From: Lachnospiraceae bacterium
GTDB taxonomy: Bacteria; Bacillota; Clostridia; Lachnospirales; Lachnospiraceae
DNA: 64,000 nt
Direction of reading: 5' to 3'
NCBI GenBank assembly: GCA_015056735.1
Contig: SVFT01000004.1
Span: 62,001-126,000 of the forward strand
A model generated the notes under the pieces. That model was not told the DNA's origin and ran no database searches. It saw only the letters and a list, made by a program, of their open reading frames with translations. This document shows, one piece after another, positions 50,931 through 60,265 of this stretch (position 1 is its first letter; the number at the start of each line of letters is the position of its first letter). The translations under genes were made by a program, and so were the position numbers.

Positions 50931-51839
50931 ATGGACGAATCACTTTTATTTCAATATGAACAATATGAAGACGGCATCAAGATCGTTGACTATACAGGTC
51001 ACGAATCATCTCTTGCAATTCCGGAACGGATAGAAGGTCGTCCTGTTACCATGATCGAGCGAAAAGCTTTTATGGGGAAAAAGGAAATCCGAAGTATTAC
51101 GCTTCCGCGCAGCGTTTCTTTTATTCAGGATTTTGCTTTTGCAAAGTGTACACATCTCATGCGCGTGACTTGCCTCGCCGGGAAAGGCGCTGTTCGCTTC
51201 GGACGGAAAGTCTTTGAAGGCTGCTTGGATCTTGAACTGATCATGATCGGTTCTGATGAGCCGGATGATTTTTCTTATCTGGCAGCTGCACTTTCACACA
51301 AACTGGATGCGCCGCATCTTTTGTCCGATCCTGAGATAGGCAATTCATTTTGGCTGGAACGCTGGGACCTGGCTCTTAAATCCGGATTAAACAAAAGCGA
51401 TGCTGACGGATATGAGAATACAGTCCTATGCGGCGAAGAGGATACATCCTATGCCGGCAAAATGTCCGTAGAAGGAGAGATCGTTGAGGATGTGCATTTG
51501 TACATGAAAGAAGCATGCAAGAACAAATGTGATCTTTGCATGCTGCGACTTTTGCATCGGGACTCGCTTGCCGGCGGTACGGAAGAAGTTTTAAAGCTGT
51601 ACTTGAAGCAGCACGCTTTTACAAGCGAGAATAACGCCGCTTACGAGCTTCTCAAAGAACGCTACGCCGATGATGAACGGTATATCGGTCTTTATCTGGA
51701 TATCGTATCGCCGGGACGCGAAGAGGTACTTCGTATGCTCGATGATATCGGTGACGATCTGGCGCTTTTCAGAAAGCAGCTGATCCTTTACAGCGCCGAT
51801 CTTAAGAAACGGGATGCGTTTGATGATCTTTTATTCTGA
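50931..51839 (+). CDS. Leucine-rich-repeat (LRR_5/BspA-type) protein
   Basis: A 302-residue protein with no signal peptide. Residues about 10-120 show BspA-type repeats (IPERIEGRPVTMIERKAF, then ITLPRSVSFIQDFAFAKC and FGRKVFEGCLDLELIMI). The remainder is helical and unassigned. It follows the MoxR gene by 14 bases, so it is probably the third component of the same system, perhaps for target recognition. Its stop codon directly abuts the stop of the convergent aroC gene. Confidence 0.7.
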   Translation: MDESLLFQYEQYEDGIKIVDYTGHESSLAIPERIEGRPVTMIERKAFMGKKEIRSITLPRSVSFIQDFAFAKCTHLMRVTCLAGKGAVRFGRKVFEGCLDLELIMIGSDEPDDFSYLAAALSHKLDAPHLLSDPEIGNSFWLERWDLALKSGLNKSDADGYENTVLCGEEDTSYAGKMSVEGEIVEDVHLYMKEACKNKCDLCMLRLLHRDSLAGGTEEVLKLYLKQHAFTSENNAAYELLKERYADDERYIGLYLDIVSPGREEVLRMLDDIGDDLALFRKQLILYSADLKKRDAFDDLLF

Positions 51840-52841
51840 TCATTCTTTTGCATAAAATGAACAGAATCTGTCCATCCTGGCGTGCATGTTTTCGTAAAGG
51901 AGATCCAGAACAGTCATCGCGCACATGGCTTCCACGACCACTGCCGCCCGGGGAGCGATACATACATCGTGTCTGCCGCCTACCGATATCGTAGTGGGCG
52001 TGCCTTCTTTTGTGACAGTCTGCTGCCTGCATGAGATGGAAGGTGTTGGTTTGATATACGCTTTGACGACCACATCACCACCGGTGCTCATACCACCCAA
52101 TATGCCGCCGCAGTGATTTGTTTTTGTAAAAATATGACCGCTTTCATCAACATCGAATGCGTCATTGTTTTCAGAACCTTTCATTGATGCGACTTTTGTC
52201 CCGTCGCCGATCTCGATCGCTTTGACGGCACCGATCGACATGCAGGCTGCAGCGAGCTTCGCATCGAGCTTATCAAAAACGGGTTCTCCGACTCCGGCGG
52301 GGAGCCCTTTTATTGTGCATGTGATCACACCGCCGATCGAATCCTGCTCGGGGACTTCTTTTAAATCGGATGTAACGACCGCATGAATATGAATGCCGAG
52401 TTCATTTAAGATGAGAGATGCAATGGCACCGCCCATCACGCGCCCGATCGTTTCGCGCCCGGAAGAACGCCCGCCGCCTCTGTGATCACGAAAGCCGTAT
52501 TTTGCATCAAATGTATAATCCGCATGACCGGGCCGATAGAGGGAAGCGATCGCGCTGTAATCTTTTGAGATCTGATCGGTATTTCTGACCATGATCATGA
52601 TCGGTGTTCCGGTCGTCTTTCCTTCAAATACACCGGATAAGATCTCACAGAGATCCGATTCTTTTCGCGGTGTTGAAAGCGGAGAAAAGCCGGGACGACG
52701 TCTGTCGAGGAAGACCTGGATCGATCCTTCCGAAAGCGGAAGGCCTGCGGGGCATCCGTCGATCACGGCGCCGAGTGCCTTGCCGTGCGATTCACCCCAG
52801 GTCGTTACAGTGAAGTTTTTTCCATATGTTGAGCCAGCCAT
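51840..52841 (-). CDS. aroC: Chorismate synthase
   Basis: A 333-residue FMN-dependent enzyme converting EPSP to chorismate, the last shared step of aromatic amino acid synthesis. N-terminal TWGESHGKALGAVIDGCPAG and central RPGHADYTFDAKYGFRDHRG with GGGRSSGRETIGRVMGGA are the family signatures; the C-terminal GGRHDVCIAPRAAVVVEAMC is also present. It is slightly shorter than the common 350-390 residues, but the end looks complete. It is a single gene on the minus strand, facing the LRR gene with no terminator between. Confidence 0.95.
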   Translation of the reverse strand: MAGSTYGKNFTVTTWGESHGKALGAVIDGCPAGLPLSEGSIQVFLDRRRPGFSPLSTPRKESDLCEILSGVFEGKTTGTPIMIMVRNTDQISKDYSAIASLYRPGHADYTFDAKYGFRDHRGGGRSSGRETIGRVMGGAIASLILNELGIHIHAVVTSDLKEVPEQDSIGGVITCTIKGLPAGVGEPVFDKLDAKLAAACMSIGAVKAIEIGDGTKVASMKGSENNDAFDVDESGHIFTKTNHCGGILGGMSTGGDVVVKAYIKPTPSISCRQQTVTKEGTPTTISVGGRHDVCIAPRAAVVVEAMCAMTVLDLLYENMHARMDRFCSFYAKE

Positions 52842-52931
52842 TGCGTACCTCCTTAAAACGTTTTCATCTTAACATGAAATCTGCTGTTTGTCTGTAATAT
52901 GTTGACTCTTGTGGCTTTTTTTCGATCCTTC

Positions 52932-52940
52932 TGTTATAAT
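52932..52940 (+). promoter_or_regulatory. Extended -10 promoter before the HAD-hydrolase gene
   Basis: TGT-TATAAT (hexamer 52935-52940). A TTGACT at 52902 is too far upstream to pair with it, so recognition would rely on the extended -10. Confidence 0.45.
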
Positions 52941-52994
52941 TCATAACTGATCTGCGGCTTCATGCATTCAGCAGAGCCCTGAAAGGAGTATTTT

Positions 52995-53615
52995 ATGCGT
53001 TCCGGTATTCGCAATCTGATCTTTGACGTGGGAAGTGTTCTGATCGGCTATCGCTGGCGGGATATGCTGCTTTCTGATCGAAAGATGTCCAAAGAGCGGG
53101 CAGAGATTTTCGGAGACACCGTCCTGAGCGATCCGATGTGGGTATTGTTTGATCTGGACGAGCTCTCGGAAGATGAGATCATAGCAAAATATGTCGAGAA
53201 GTATCCGGATTTTGCAGATGATTTTCGCTGGTTTATAGCGAACAGCCATTTGATGCCGACCATGCGTCCGCGCGTGTGGGAAGAAGTACATCGACTGAAA
53301 AAAGGCGGATATCGGATCTATCTGCTGTCCAATTATTCCAGGCGCTTTTTCACCATTCACACAAAGGATGCAACATTCTTCGATGATCTTGACGGCATGA
53401 TGGTCTCTTATATGGTTCATCAGGTTAAGCCCGATCCGCCGATCTACGAGGCTCTTCTACAAAAGTACGAACTGGATCCGAAAGAGTGCATTTTTTTTGA
53501 TGACAGGGCTGAAAATACAAAAACCGCAAAAGAACTCGGCATGGATATCCTGACGGTTGAATCAGAGGAGCACCTGCTGGATTATCTTAGAAAGATTTCC
53601 TGTGATCCTTTATGA
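52995..53615 (+). CDS. HAD-superfamily hydrolase, subfamily IA (YihX-like)
   Basis: A 206-residue phosphatase of the haloacid dehalogenase fold. Motif I is FDVGSVLIG, containing the nucleophile Asp but with Gly where many phosphatases have the second Asp, as in the YihX/epoxide-hydrolase N-domain group. Motif II is LLSNYSRRF, motif III the Lys in HQVKPDPPIYEALL, and motif IV FFDDRAENTKTAKELG. It is probably a sugar-phosphate phosphatase; substrate unknown. Confidence 0.85.
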   Translation: MRSGIRNLIFDVGSVLIGYRWRDMLLSDRKMSKERAEIFGDTVLSDPMWVLFDLDELSEDEIIAKYVEKYPDFADDFRWFIANSHLMPTMRPRVWEEVHRLKKGGYRIYLLSNYSRRFFTIHTKDATFFDDLDGMMVSYMVHQVKPDPPIYEALLQKYELDPKECIFFDDRAENTKTAKELGMDILTVESEEHLLDYLRKISCDPL

Positions 53616-53635
53616 AAATCCGGATTAAAATCGTA

Positions 53636-53664
53636 TTGAAACATATGTTCGAAAATGATAGAAT
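53636..53664 (+). promoter_or_regulatory. Strong promoter directly before the NusG-II gene
   Basis: TTGAAA (53636-53641), 17 bases, TGA-TAGAAT (hexamer 53659-53664). The expected transcription start lies at about 53671, which is the A of the ATG, so the message would be leaderless. Confidence 0.6.
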
Positions 53665-53696
53665 AGCATCATGAAAAAAAATGATGCTATTTTTTT
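53662..53696 (+). terminator. Terminator-like hairpin overlapping the start of the NusG-II gene
   Basis: AATAGCATCAT (53662-53672) and ATGATGCTATT (53681-53691) are perfect complements around an A-rich loop, and TTTTTTG follows. It would end the HAD-gene transcript. The ATG and first eight codons of the next gene lie inside it. Confidence 0.65.
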
Positions 53697-54042
53697 GTGT
53701 CTGATCCTGGGGATCGCTTTGGCGTTTTTTCTTTATCAGCGTTTTGCGATCAAACAGGACGATTCAGGGTTTGTAGTTGTTGAACGTGACGGAAACGCAG
53801 AGGAGCGCTATCCTCTTTCGGAAGACTGTGTGATCCGGCTTGCATCAGAACTCGGAAACAACACACTTACGATACAGGGCGGTAAAGCCTCAGTCACAGA
53901 GGCGGATTGCCTGGACCGGATCTGCATGAAGCAGGGAACGATCGATAAGAACGGTCAATCGATCATCTGCCTGCCGCATCGGCTTGTCATTCGGATCGAA
54001 AGCGGAGAGGAGGATTCTGTAGATGGCATCACGGGTTCCTGA
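53671..54042 (+). CDS. NusG domain II-containing small membrane protein
   Basis: A 123-residue protein with an N-terminal membrane helix (IFLCLILGIALAFFLYQRF) and a NusG-domain-II-like part containing LGNNTLTIQGGKASVTEADC, then DRICMKQGTIDKNGQSIICLPHRLVIRI. This protein commonly precedes a Gx-transporter gene in Clostridia, and here they overlap by 20 bases. The MKKND start is usual for the family, yet no ribosome binding site precedes it and the promoter sits immediately upstream. Function unknown; possibly a partner for flavin or isoprenoid-related functions. Confidence 0.82.
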   Translation: MKKNDAIFLCLILGIALAFFLYQRFAIKQDDSGFVVVERDGNAEERYPLSEDCVIRLASELGNNTLTIQGGKASVTEADCLDRICMKQGTIDKNGQSIICLPHRLVIRIESGEEDSVDGITGS

Positions 54043-54553
54043 AAGTGACTTTCGTAAGACCGTACGCATCGCCGATAAAGCCCTTCTCCTGGCATTTGCC
54101 ATGATCTTAAGTTATGTGGAGTCACTGATCCCGTTTACTTTCGGCGTGCCCGGCGTGAAGCTTGGTCTTGCCAATCTTGCGGTTCTTTTGACGCTTTACC
54201 GGTTTGGCACATGGAGCGCTTTTTCTGTTGATATGCTAAGGATCATGCTGACAGGTTTTCTCTTTGGAAGTATGTACGGTCTTCTGTACAGTCTTGCGGG
54301 GGGGATCGTAAGTTTTTGCGCGATGCTGTTGTTTCGGCGCATCCGGTCCTTTGGCATCTACGGGGTTTCGATGGCAGGTGGTGTGTTTCACAATATCGGC
54401 CAGTTGATCGTCGCATACTTTACGGTACGTTCGATCGGGCTGTTCTATTATATGCCCGTTTTGCTTTGTTCCGGTGTCTTGACAGGCTTTTTGATCGGCA
54501 TCATCGCAAAAAGCGTGCTGCCTTATATCAATCGCTTTGGAGGAGAATTATGA
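54023..54553 (+). CDS. Gx transporter family protein (heptaprenyl diphosphate synthase component I-like)
   Basis: A 176-residue membrane protein with about five helices. The family-defining stretch is FGVPGVKLGLANLAVLLTLY near residue 40, followed by FLFGSMYGLLYSLAGGI. Such proteins are annotated as Gx transporter or heptaprenyl diphosphate synthase component I and may carry a quinone or isoprenoid precursor. It overlaps the NusG-II gene before it and the ruvA gene after it (ATGA). Confidence 0.85.
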   Translation: MASRVPESDFRKTVRIADKALLLAFAMILSYVESLIPFTFGVPGVKLGLANLAVLLTLYRFGTWSAFSVDMLRIMLTGFLFGSMYGLLYSLAGGIVSFCAMLLFRRIRSFGIYGVSMAGGVFHNIGQLIVAYFTVRSIGLFYYMPVLLCSGVLTGFLIGIIAKSVLPYINRFGGEL

Positions 54554-55167
54554 TCGCATATGTACGCGGCCGTCTGGAGGATGTTTCCGAAGGGAATGCC
54601 GTTGTGGATGTAGGCGGGATCGGCTATAACGTGAAGATCTCCGGCAGTACGATGAATGAACTGCCGCATTTGCATGATGAAGTAAAACTGCATACCTATA
54701 CGTATGTACGGGAAGATCAGTTTTCTCTGTACGGCTTTGTGGACAGGGACGAACTGGAAATGTTTAAGCTCTTGATCACAGTGAACGGGATCGGTCCCAA
54801 AGGAGCACTTGGGATCCTCAGTATCATGAACGCGACGGATCTTCGTTTTGCGATCCTTGCCGCCGATACAAAGATGATCGCGAAGGCCCCGGGCATTGGG
54901 AAGAAGACGGCCGAGAGAGTTATTATCGATCTTCGTGACAAGATCTCGATGGAGGATACCATGGAGATCGCGCTCGACAGAAGCAAAGATCCGATGGCTC
55001 CAGGTAATGAGCATTCGATCTCGGCAGCGCGCAATGAGGCTGTTGAGGCACTGACATCTTTGGGATACAGTGCATCAGATGCGCTTAAAGCGGTTAAAAA
55101 AGCAGATGATGCCGATGAAAATGATGTTGAAGCGATACTGAAATCCGCTTTAAAATACTTGATTTGA
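54550..55167 (+). CDS. ruvA: Holliday junction branch migration protein RuvA
   Basis: A 205-residue DNA-junction-binding protein. Domain I ([19 protein letters not shown]) is an OB fold, domain II has two HhH motifs including [18 protein letters not shown] and [19 protein letters not shown], and the C-terminal domain III ([18 protein letters not shown]) contacts RuvB. ATG 54550 has GGAGGAG upstream. It forms an operon with ruvB. Confidence 0.97.
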   Translation: MIAYVRGRLEDVSEGNAVVDVGGIGYNVKISGSTMNELPHLHDEVKLHTYTYVREDQFSLYGFVDRDELEMFKLLITVNGIGPKGALGILSIMNATDLRFAILAADTKMIAKAPGIGKKTAERVIIDLRDKISMEDTMEIALDRSKDPMAPGNEHSISAARNEAVEALTSLGYSASDALKAVKKADDADENDVEAILKSALKYLI

Positions 55168-55183
55168 TCGCAGGTGTAAGCAA

Positions 55184-56206
55184 ATGGAACGGAAAGTGAT
55201 CGAGACGTCTCTTCAGGCAGAGGATATGAAGCTTGAAGGAAGTCTTCGCCCCAAATTCTTAAAAGACTATATCGGACAGAGCAAAGCGAAAGAAAGCCTG
55301 TCAATTTATATCGAGGCGGCAAAGAAGCGGAATGATCCGCTTGATCATTGCCTTTTCTACGGACCGCCCGGTTTAGGTAAGACAACACTTGCAGGTATCA
55401 TCGCAAATGAAATGGGCGTTAATGTAAAGGTGACCAGTGGCCCTGCGATCGAGAAGCCGGGCGAGATGGCTGCGATCTTAAACAATCTGCAGGAGAAGGA
55501 CATTCTTTTCATCGATGAGATCCATAGATTGAACAGGCAGGTTGAAGAAGTCCTGTACCCTGCTATGGAAGACTATGCGATCGACATTATGATCGGAAAA
55601 GGCGCATCGGCCAGATCGATCCGTCTGGATCTTCCCAAGTTCACGCTGATAGGAGCAACGACTAGAGCCGGACTGCTGACAGCGCCGTTGCGGGATCGAT
55701 TCGGCATGATCCATCGGCTGGAATTCTATACGGTAGATGAGCTTGCGACGATCATTCTCCATTCGGCGAAGATCCTGGGGGTAGATGTGGAGAAGAACGG
55801 TGCGATCGAGATGGCTAAGCGCAGTCGCGGGACGCCGCGTCTTGCAAATCGTATTCTCAAGCGTGTCCGCGATTTTGCGGAGGTCCGTTACGACGGGATC
55901 ATCTCGGAAGATGTTGCGGGCATTGCGCTCGATCTTCTGGATGTCGATAAGATCGGTCTGGATCGCATAGATCGAAATATGCTTCTTACAATGATCAATA
56001 ACTTCGGTGGAGGCCCTGTCGGACTTGATACACTTGCAGCTGCAATCGGTGAGGATGCCGGTACGATCGAAGATGTCTATGAGCCGTATCTTATTATGAA
56101 AGGCTTGATCAATCGGACACCGCGCGGGAGAGTTGTGACGGAAAAGGGTTATACACACTTTGGCATACCGTTTTCGCCGGAGGCTGATTCTGCGGATAAT
56201 GCTTGA
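55184..56206 (+). CDS. ruvB: Holliday junction branch migration ATPase RuvB
   Basis: A 340-residue AAA+ motor. It has the signature [19 protein letters not shown], Walker [12 protein letters not shown], Walker [11 protein letters not shown] and sensor region [21 protein letters not shown]. The C-terminal winged helix ends with [18 protein letters not shown]. Complete and typical. Confidence 0.97.
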   Translation: MERKVIETSLQAEDMKLEGSLRPKFLKDYIGQSKAKESLSIYIEAAKKRNDPLDHCLFYGPPGLGKTTLAGIIANEMGVNVKVTSGPAIEKPGEMAAILNNLQEKDILFIDEIHRLNRQVEEVLYPAMEDYAIDIMIGKGASARSIRLDLPKFTLIGATTRAGLLTAPLRDRFGMIHRLEFYTVDELATIILHSAKILGVDVEKNGAIEMAKRSRGTPRLANRILKRVRDFAEVRYDGIISEDVAGIALDLLDVDKIGLDRIDRNMLLTMINNFGGGPVGLDTLAAAIGEDAGTIEDVYEPYLIMKGLINRTPRGRVVTEKGYTHFGIPFSPEADSADNA

Positions 56207-56231
56207 ATTTCCGACATCGTGTATGTATAAT
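56203..56231 (+). promoter_or_regulatory. Promoter of zapA and the following genes
   Basis: TTGAAT (56203-56208), 17 bases, TATAAT (56226-56231). The -35 overlaps the ruvB stop codon. Confidence 0.7.
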
Positions 56232-56281
56232 ATTTACCAGGTACAACACATTGTGGTTTCTTTTTTCTGAGGGGTGAAGAT

Positions 56282-56692
56282 ATGTCAGCAAAAACAGATA
56301 CCGAAGTGATCATTGGTGGTAAAGTGTTTACACTGAGCGGGTACGAGAGCGAAGAGTATTTGCAGAAGGTTGCATCTTATATCAATAACAAGATTGCAGA
56401 GTATAACAAGGTTGACCAGTTCAGACGCCAGTCGACGGATATTCAGAATGTTTTGTTGGAATTAAACATTGCAGATGACTATTTTAAAGCAAAGAAACAG
56501 ATCGATATTCTGGAAGAGGATCTGGAGAATAAAGAAAAAGAGATCTATGATCTGAAGCACGAGCTTGTTGCTGCGCAGATGAAAATGGAGAATACCGAGA
56601 AGAATATGAAGGGTCTCCAAAAGGAATTAAATGAGAACACAAAGAAGATCGTGCGGATGGAGACGGAATTAAAAGAGCACAAAAAGGCATGA
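56282..56692 (+). CDS. zapA: Cell division protein ZapA
   Basis: A 136-residue FtsZ-ring stabiliser. The N-terminal part (DTEVIIGGKVFTLSGYESEE, YLQKVASYINNKIAEYN) is the ZapA domain, and residues 60-136 form a long charged coiled coil. It is slightly longer than the minimal 90-100-residue ZapA. It is followed within 3 bases by a U32 peptidase gene, a common pairing in Firmicutes. Confidence 0.92.
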   Translation: MSAKTDTEVIIGGKVFTLSGYESEEYLQKVASYINNKIAEYNKVDQFRRQSTDIQNVLLELNIADDYFKAKKQIDILEEDLENKEKEIYDLKHELVAAQMKMENTEKNMKGLQKELNENTKKIVRMETELKEHKKA

Positions 56693-56695
56693 TGT

Positions 56696-58924
56696 ATGAA
56701 TAAAGTCGAGCTTTTGGCACCTGCCGGGAATTATCAGAGTTTTGTCGGAGCGATCGCGGCAGGTGCAGATGCTGTATATATCGGCGGCAGGATGTACGGC
56801 GCCAGAGCGTATGCCGACAATTTTTCCGACGAGGAAGTATGTCGGGCGATCCGGTATGCGCATTTATTTGATAAAAAAATCTATATGACGATCAATACCT
56901 TGATGAAACAGGGGGAGATCGATGCACTTGCGGATTATATGCGCCCGTTTTATGAAGAAGGACTTGATGGAGTCATTGTTCAGGACATGGGCGCTATTTG
57001 TTTGTTTAAAGAACAGTTCCCTGAAATGGAGGTACATGCCAGCACGCAGCTTACGATCACCGGCGTTTACGGGGCGCAGTATCTGAAAGATCTTGGTGTT
57101 TCCAGAGTCGTTCCCGCCAGGGAGTGTTCTTTGGAAGAGATCCGTAAGATTCGCGAAGAAGCAGGAATCGAGGTAGAAGCTTTTATACATGGGGCGATGT
57201 GTTATTCATACTCCGGTCAATGCCTTTTCAGCAGCATGCTTGGAGGACGCAGCGGCAATCGAGGCCGTTGCGCACAGCCTTGTCGTCTTCCTTATCAGGT
57301 TTCTGAATCCGAGTTTATGCAGGGAGCCTCTCATAAAGAATCCTATCCGCTTAGCTTAAAGGATATGTGTACGCTTTCTGTCCTTCCCGATCTCTTAAAT
57401 GCGGGGATCGATTCATTTAAGATAGAAGGCCGTATGAAGAGCCCTGAATATGCGGCCGGCGTTACAGCATTATATCGAAAGTATATTGATCTATATTACG
57501 CGGATCCGCATGCGGACTATAAGGTCGATCCTGCTGATCTTCACGCGCTTATGTCGCTTTATATCAGAAGTGATATTCAGGATGGATACTATTTTAAGCA
57601 TAACGGAAAGGAAATGATCACACCGGCTAAGCCGGGTTATTTAAAGACGGATGATTCACTTATCGCCAAAATACGGGAGCGATATTTGGATCCGAAGCAT
57701 CAGCCCCGGCTGCAGGCGACGGCAGACGTTTATCTGTCTGCCGGTGAGGAGTCGGTTCTTGTCCTTACATGCAGAGACGGAAAAAGAGGAGAGATCACGG
57801 TAAGTGTTTCCGGTGATGTGGTCGATGCGGCGCAGAAAAGCCCTCTTACCTGGGACGCTGTCCGCAAGCAGCTTCTCAAAACGGGTGAAAGCATGCTTAC
57901 GATCACGGATTGTGATGTGCAGATTTCCGGAGATGTATTTATGCCCGTGAAAGCGTTGAATGCTCTTCGAAGGTGTGGCCTTTATGCTCTTGAAGATGTT
58001 CTTTTGGCGTCATATAAGCGGACTGATCTTTGGAAGGATGATCGTACTGCCGATCGCCTGCAGAAAGAAACCGGCTGTTTCAACCGCTCGGATGATACGG
58101 CCATACGCCCGTATCTTGCGGCCGAAGTGCGTACATTTTCTCAGATGCGCGCGGTGCTTAGCGACTCGTATATCGATCGGGTATATATTGATGCAGATCT
58201 TCTTTTAACAGATGAGACAGCCTTTGATCCGATCAGGGCGGAAAAGCACAAGGAAATATATGTATCCATGCCGTATATCCTCAGGGACAGGGATGCGGAT
58301 TGGCTTACGCATTTCCGTAAAAAAGTGCTCGAAGGGCCGGAAAAAGATCTTTTCCGCGGCATTCTGGTTCGTAATACGGAAAGCCTTGGTTATCTGAAGC
58401 AGTTTGGGTATACGGGGCAGATCCTGTGTGATGCGGGGTTATATGCATGGAACCGCCGTGCAAGGCATTTCTGGCAACAGCAGGGGTATTCGTTTACCTA
58501 TCCTCTTGAATGCAATCGTGAAGATCTGGTCTTACCCGGCATTCGCGGTGAGATGATCCTTTATGGAAGAGCACCGCTTATGCTTACCGCAAATTGCCTG
58601 CGAAAGACCTGCTTTACATGTGAAAGGCAGGGCGCCGGAATTCTATATCTCCATGACAGATATAAGACAGTATTTCCGGTTTTGACGGATTGCCGCCATT
58701 GCATGAATGTGATCTATAACAGCCTTCCGCTTTCACTTCATGCATTCAGTAAACAGATCCGTGAGATCGCAACAGGGGGAAGGCTGTCTTTTACAACAGA
58801 AAGCGAGAGTGCTGTACGTGAAGTACTTACTCTTTATCACGGATTTTTTGATGAGGACTATGTCCGAAGTAAAGAGGTGTCGTTTTCTTTTACGAAGGGG
58901 CATTATAAGCGGGGAGCAGAATGA
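56696..58924 (+). CDS. U32 family peptidase/RNA-modification protein with DUF3656 collagenase-like domain
   Basis: A 742-residue protein. The N-terminal 300 residues are the peptidase U32 domain, with start motif VELLAPAGNYQSFVGAIAAG and the U32 signature EAFIHGAMCYSYSGQCLFSS, which also supplies Cys residues for a likely iron-sulfur site (RGRCAQPCRLPY). A DUF3656-type middle domain follows, then a U32-like C-terminal repeat with CFTCERQGAG and DCRHCMN. Members such as RlhA and TrhP act in tRNA/rRNA hydroxylation, so proteolysis should not be assumed. Confidence 0.9.
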   Translation: MNKVELLAPAGNYQSFVGAIAAGADAVYIGGRMYGARAYADNFSDEEVCRAIRYAHLFDKKIYMTINTLMKQGEIDALADYMRPFYEEGLDGVIVQDMGAICLFKEQFPEMEVHASTQLTITGVYGAQYLKDLGVSRVVPARECSLEEIRKIREEAGIEVEAFIHGAMCYSYSGQCLFSSMLGGRSGNRGRCAQPCRLPYQVSESEFMQGASHKESYPLSLKDMCTLSVLPDLLNAGIDSFKIEGRMKSPEYAAGVTALYRKYIDLYYADPHADYKVDPADLHALMSLYIRSDIQDGYYFKHNGKEMITPAKPGYLKTDDSLIAKIRERYLDPKHQPRLQATADVYLSAGEESVLVLTCRDGKRGEITVSVSGDVVDAAQKSPLTWDAVRKQLLKTGESMLTITDCDVQISGDVFMPVKALNALRRCGLYALEDVLLASYKRTDLWKDDRTADRLQKETGCFNRSDDTAIRPYLAAEVRTFSQMRAVLSDSYIDRVYIDADLLLTDETAFDPIRAEKHKEIYVSMPYILRDRDADWLTHFRKKVLEGPEKDLFRGILVRNTESLGYLKQFGYTGQILCDAGLYAWNRRARHFWQQQGYSFTYPLECNREDLVLPGIRGEMILYGRAPLMLTANCLRKTCFTCERQGAGILYLHDRYKTVFPVLTDCRHCMNVIYNSLPLSLHAFSKQIREIATGGRLSFTTESESAVREVLTLYHGFFDEDYVRSKEVSFSFTKGHYKRGAE

Positions 58925-58927
58925 TCG

Positions 58928-60265
58928 ATGGCTCTGTATATTGTTACGTTTTCGAGATATTTCATAGCGCTTTTTGCCGTTTTATATACTGTGGAATGCT
59001 TTCTTGCATTTCGTCATGAGAGAGAAGAAGACAGAAAGTGGATCTATATCAGGCAGACAGTCTTTAGCTTTCTGTTTCATTTTTGTGCATTTATCACGAT
59101 GTATCTGAAAACAGAAAGGATGGATATTCTTTTTCTGTTTGCGTTTCAGGTGATCATGCTGTATACGGTGATCGCACTGTATGGGATGTTTTATCCGCAG
59201 GCCAATCGTTTGCTTTTGAACAATATGTGCTTTCTGATGACGGTTGGTTTTATTATGCTGATGCGCTTAAACTACGATAAAGCCGTCAGACAGTTCTGCA
59301 TTATTGCAGCTTCCTGTGTGATCGGCCTGTTTGTTCCGTACATTTTGCCCAAGGTCAGACGATGGGACATCGCAACCTATGTTTTGGCCGTTGTGGGTGT
59401 TTTGATCCTGGGGACGGTTCTTGTTGCAGGTACGGTAACAAACGGTTCCAAATTATCTTTTTCTTTTTTCGGGATCACATTTCAGCCGTCGGAACTTGTT
59501 AAGGTTTTCTTTGTTCTTGCGATCTCGGGGATCCTGACGATGAGCCGGTCTTTTCTTCAGATCTGTATTTCTGCCGTGATCGCAGGCGCGCATGTTTTGA
59601 TCCTGGTTTTTTCAAGAGATCTTGGAAGTGCCCTCATCTATTCGGTCACGTATGTGGCACTTGTATATGTTGCGACCGCCAACCCGTTTTATCCGGCGGG
59701 AGGACTGCTGCTGGGTGGGATCGCTTCGTATGCGGGTTATCGCATTTTTTCTCATGTTCAGGTCAGAATTCGTGCGTGGCTGGATCCCTGGAGTGACATC
59801 GATGCGACCGGATATCAGATCACGCAGTCTCTTTTTGCGATCGGCTGCGGCGGAATGTTTGGCCTGGGGCTGTATCACGGCAGTCCGGATTCCATCCCGC
59901 ATGTTGAGACGGATTTTATCTTTTCCGCACTTGCGGAGGAGCTGGGGACGATCGTCGGGATATGCCTGATCCTTGTTTGCGTCAGCTGCTTTCTGATGCT
60001 GATGAACGCTGCGATGCGGATGCGTGATCTTTTTTCAAAACTATGTGTTGTCGGCTTCGGAGTCACGTATCTGGTCCAGATCTTTCTGACGATCGGCGGA
60101 GGGATGAAAATGATCCCGCTTACCGGTGTGACGCTCCCTCTGGTCAGCTACGGAGGGAGCAGTGTGTTGAGTACTTTGCTGATGTTTTCCCTTGTACAGG
60201 GGTTTATTCTGATCGGAGAGAAGAAGCATGCAAGAACGGAGAAGAAACAAAAAGAAGAATCGTGA
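58928..60265 (+). CDS. FtsW/RodA/SpoVE family peptidoglycan glycosyltransferase
   Basis: A 445-residue SEDS membrane protein with about ten helices. Key segments are FQPSELVKVFFVLAISGIL, FSRDLGSALIYSVTYVALVY, the large loop containing YQITQSLFAIGCGGMFGLGL, HVETDFIFSALAEELG, and GVTLPLVSYGGSSVLSTL at the end. It polymerises lipid II glycan strands. It overlaps the next gene, a penicillin-binding protein, by 38 bases: a typical SEDS/class-B PBP pair like RodA-PbpA. Confidence 0.93.
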   Translation: MALYIVTFSRYFIALFAVLYTVECFLAFRHEREEDRKWIYIRQTVFSFLFHFCAFITMYLKTERMDILFLFAFQVIMLYTVIALYGMFYPQANRLLLNNMCFLMTVGFIMLMRLNYDKAVRQFCIIAASCVIGLFVPYILPKVRRWDIATYVLAVVGVLILGTVLVAGTVTNGSKLSFSFFGITFQPSELVKVFFVLAISGILTMSRSFLQICISAVIAGAHVLILVFSRDLGSALIYSVTYVALVYVATANPFYPAGGLLLGGIASYAGYRIFSHVQVRIRAWLDPWSDIDATGYQITQSLFAIGCGGMFGLGLYHGSPDSIPHVETDFIFSALAEELGTIVGICLILVCVSCFLMLMNAAMRMRDLFSKLCVVGFGVTYLVQIFLTIGGGMKMIPLTGVTLPLVSYGGSSVLSTLLMFSLVQGFILIGEKKHARTEKKQKEES

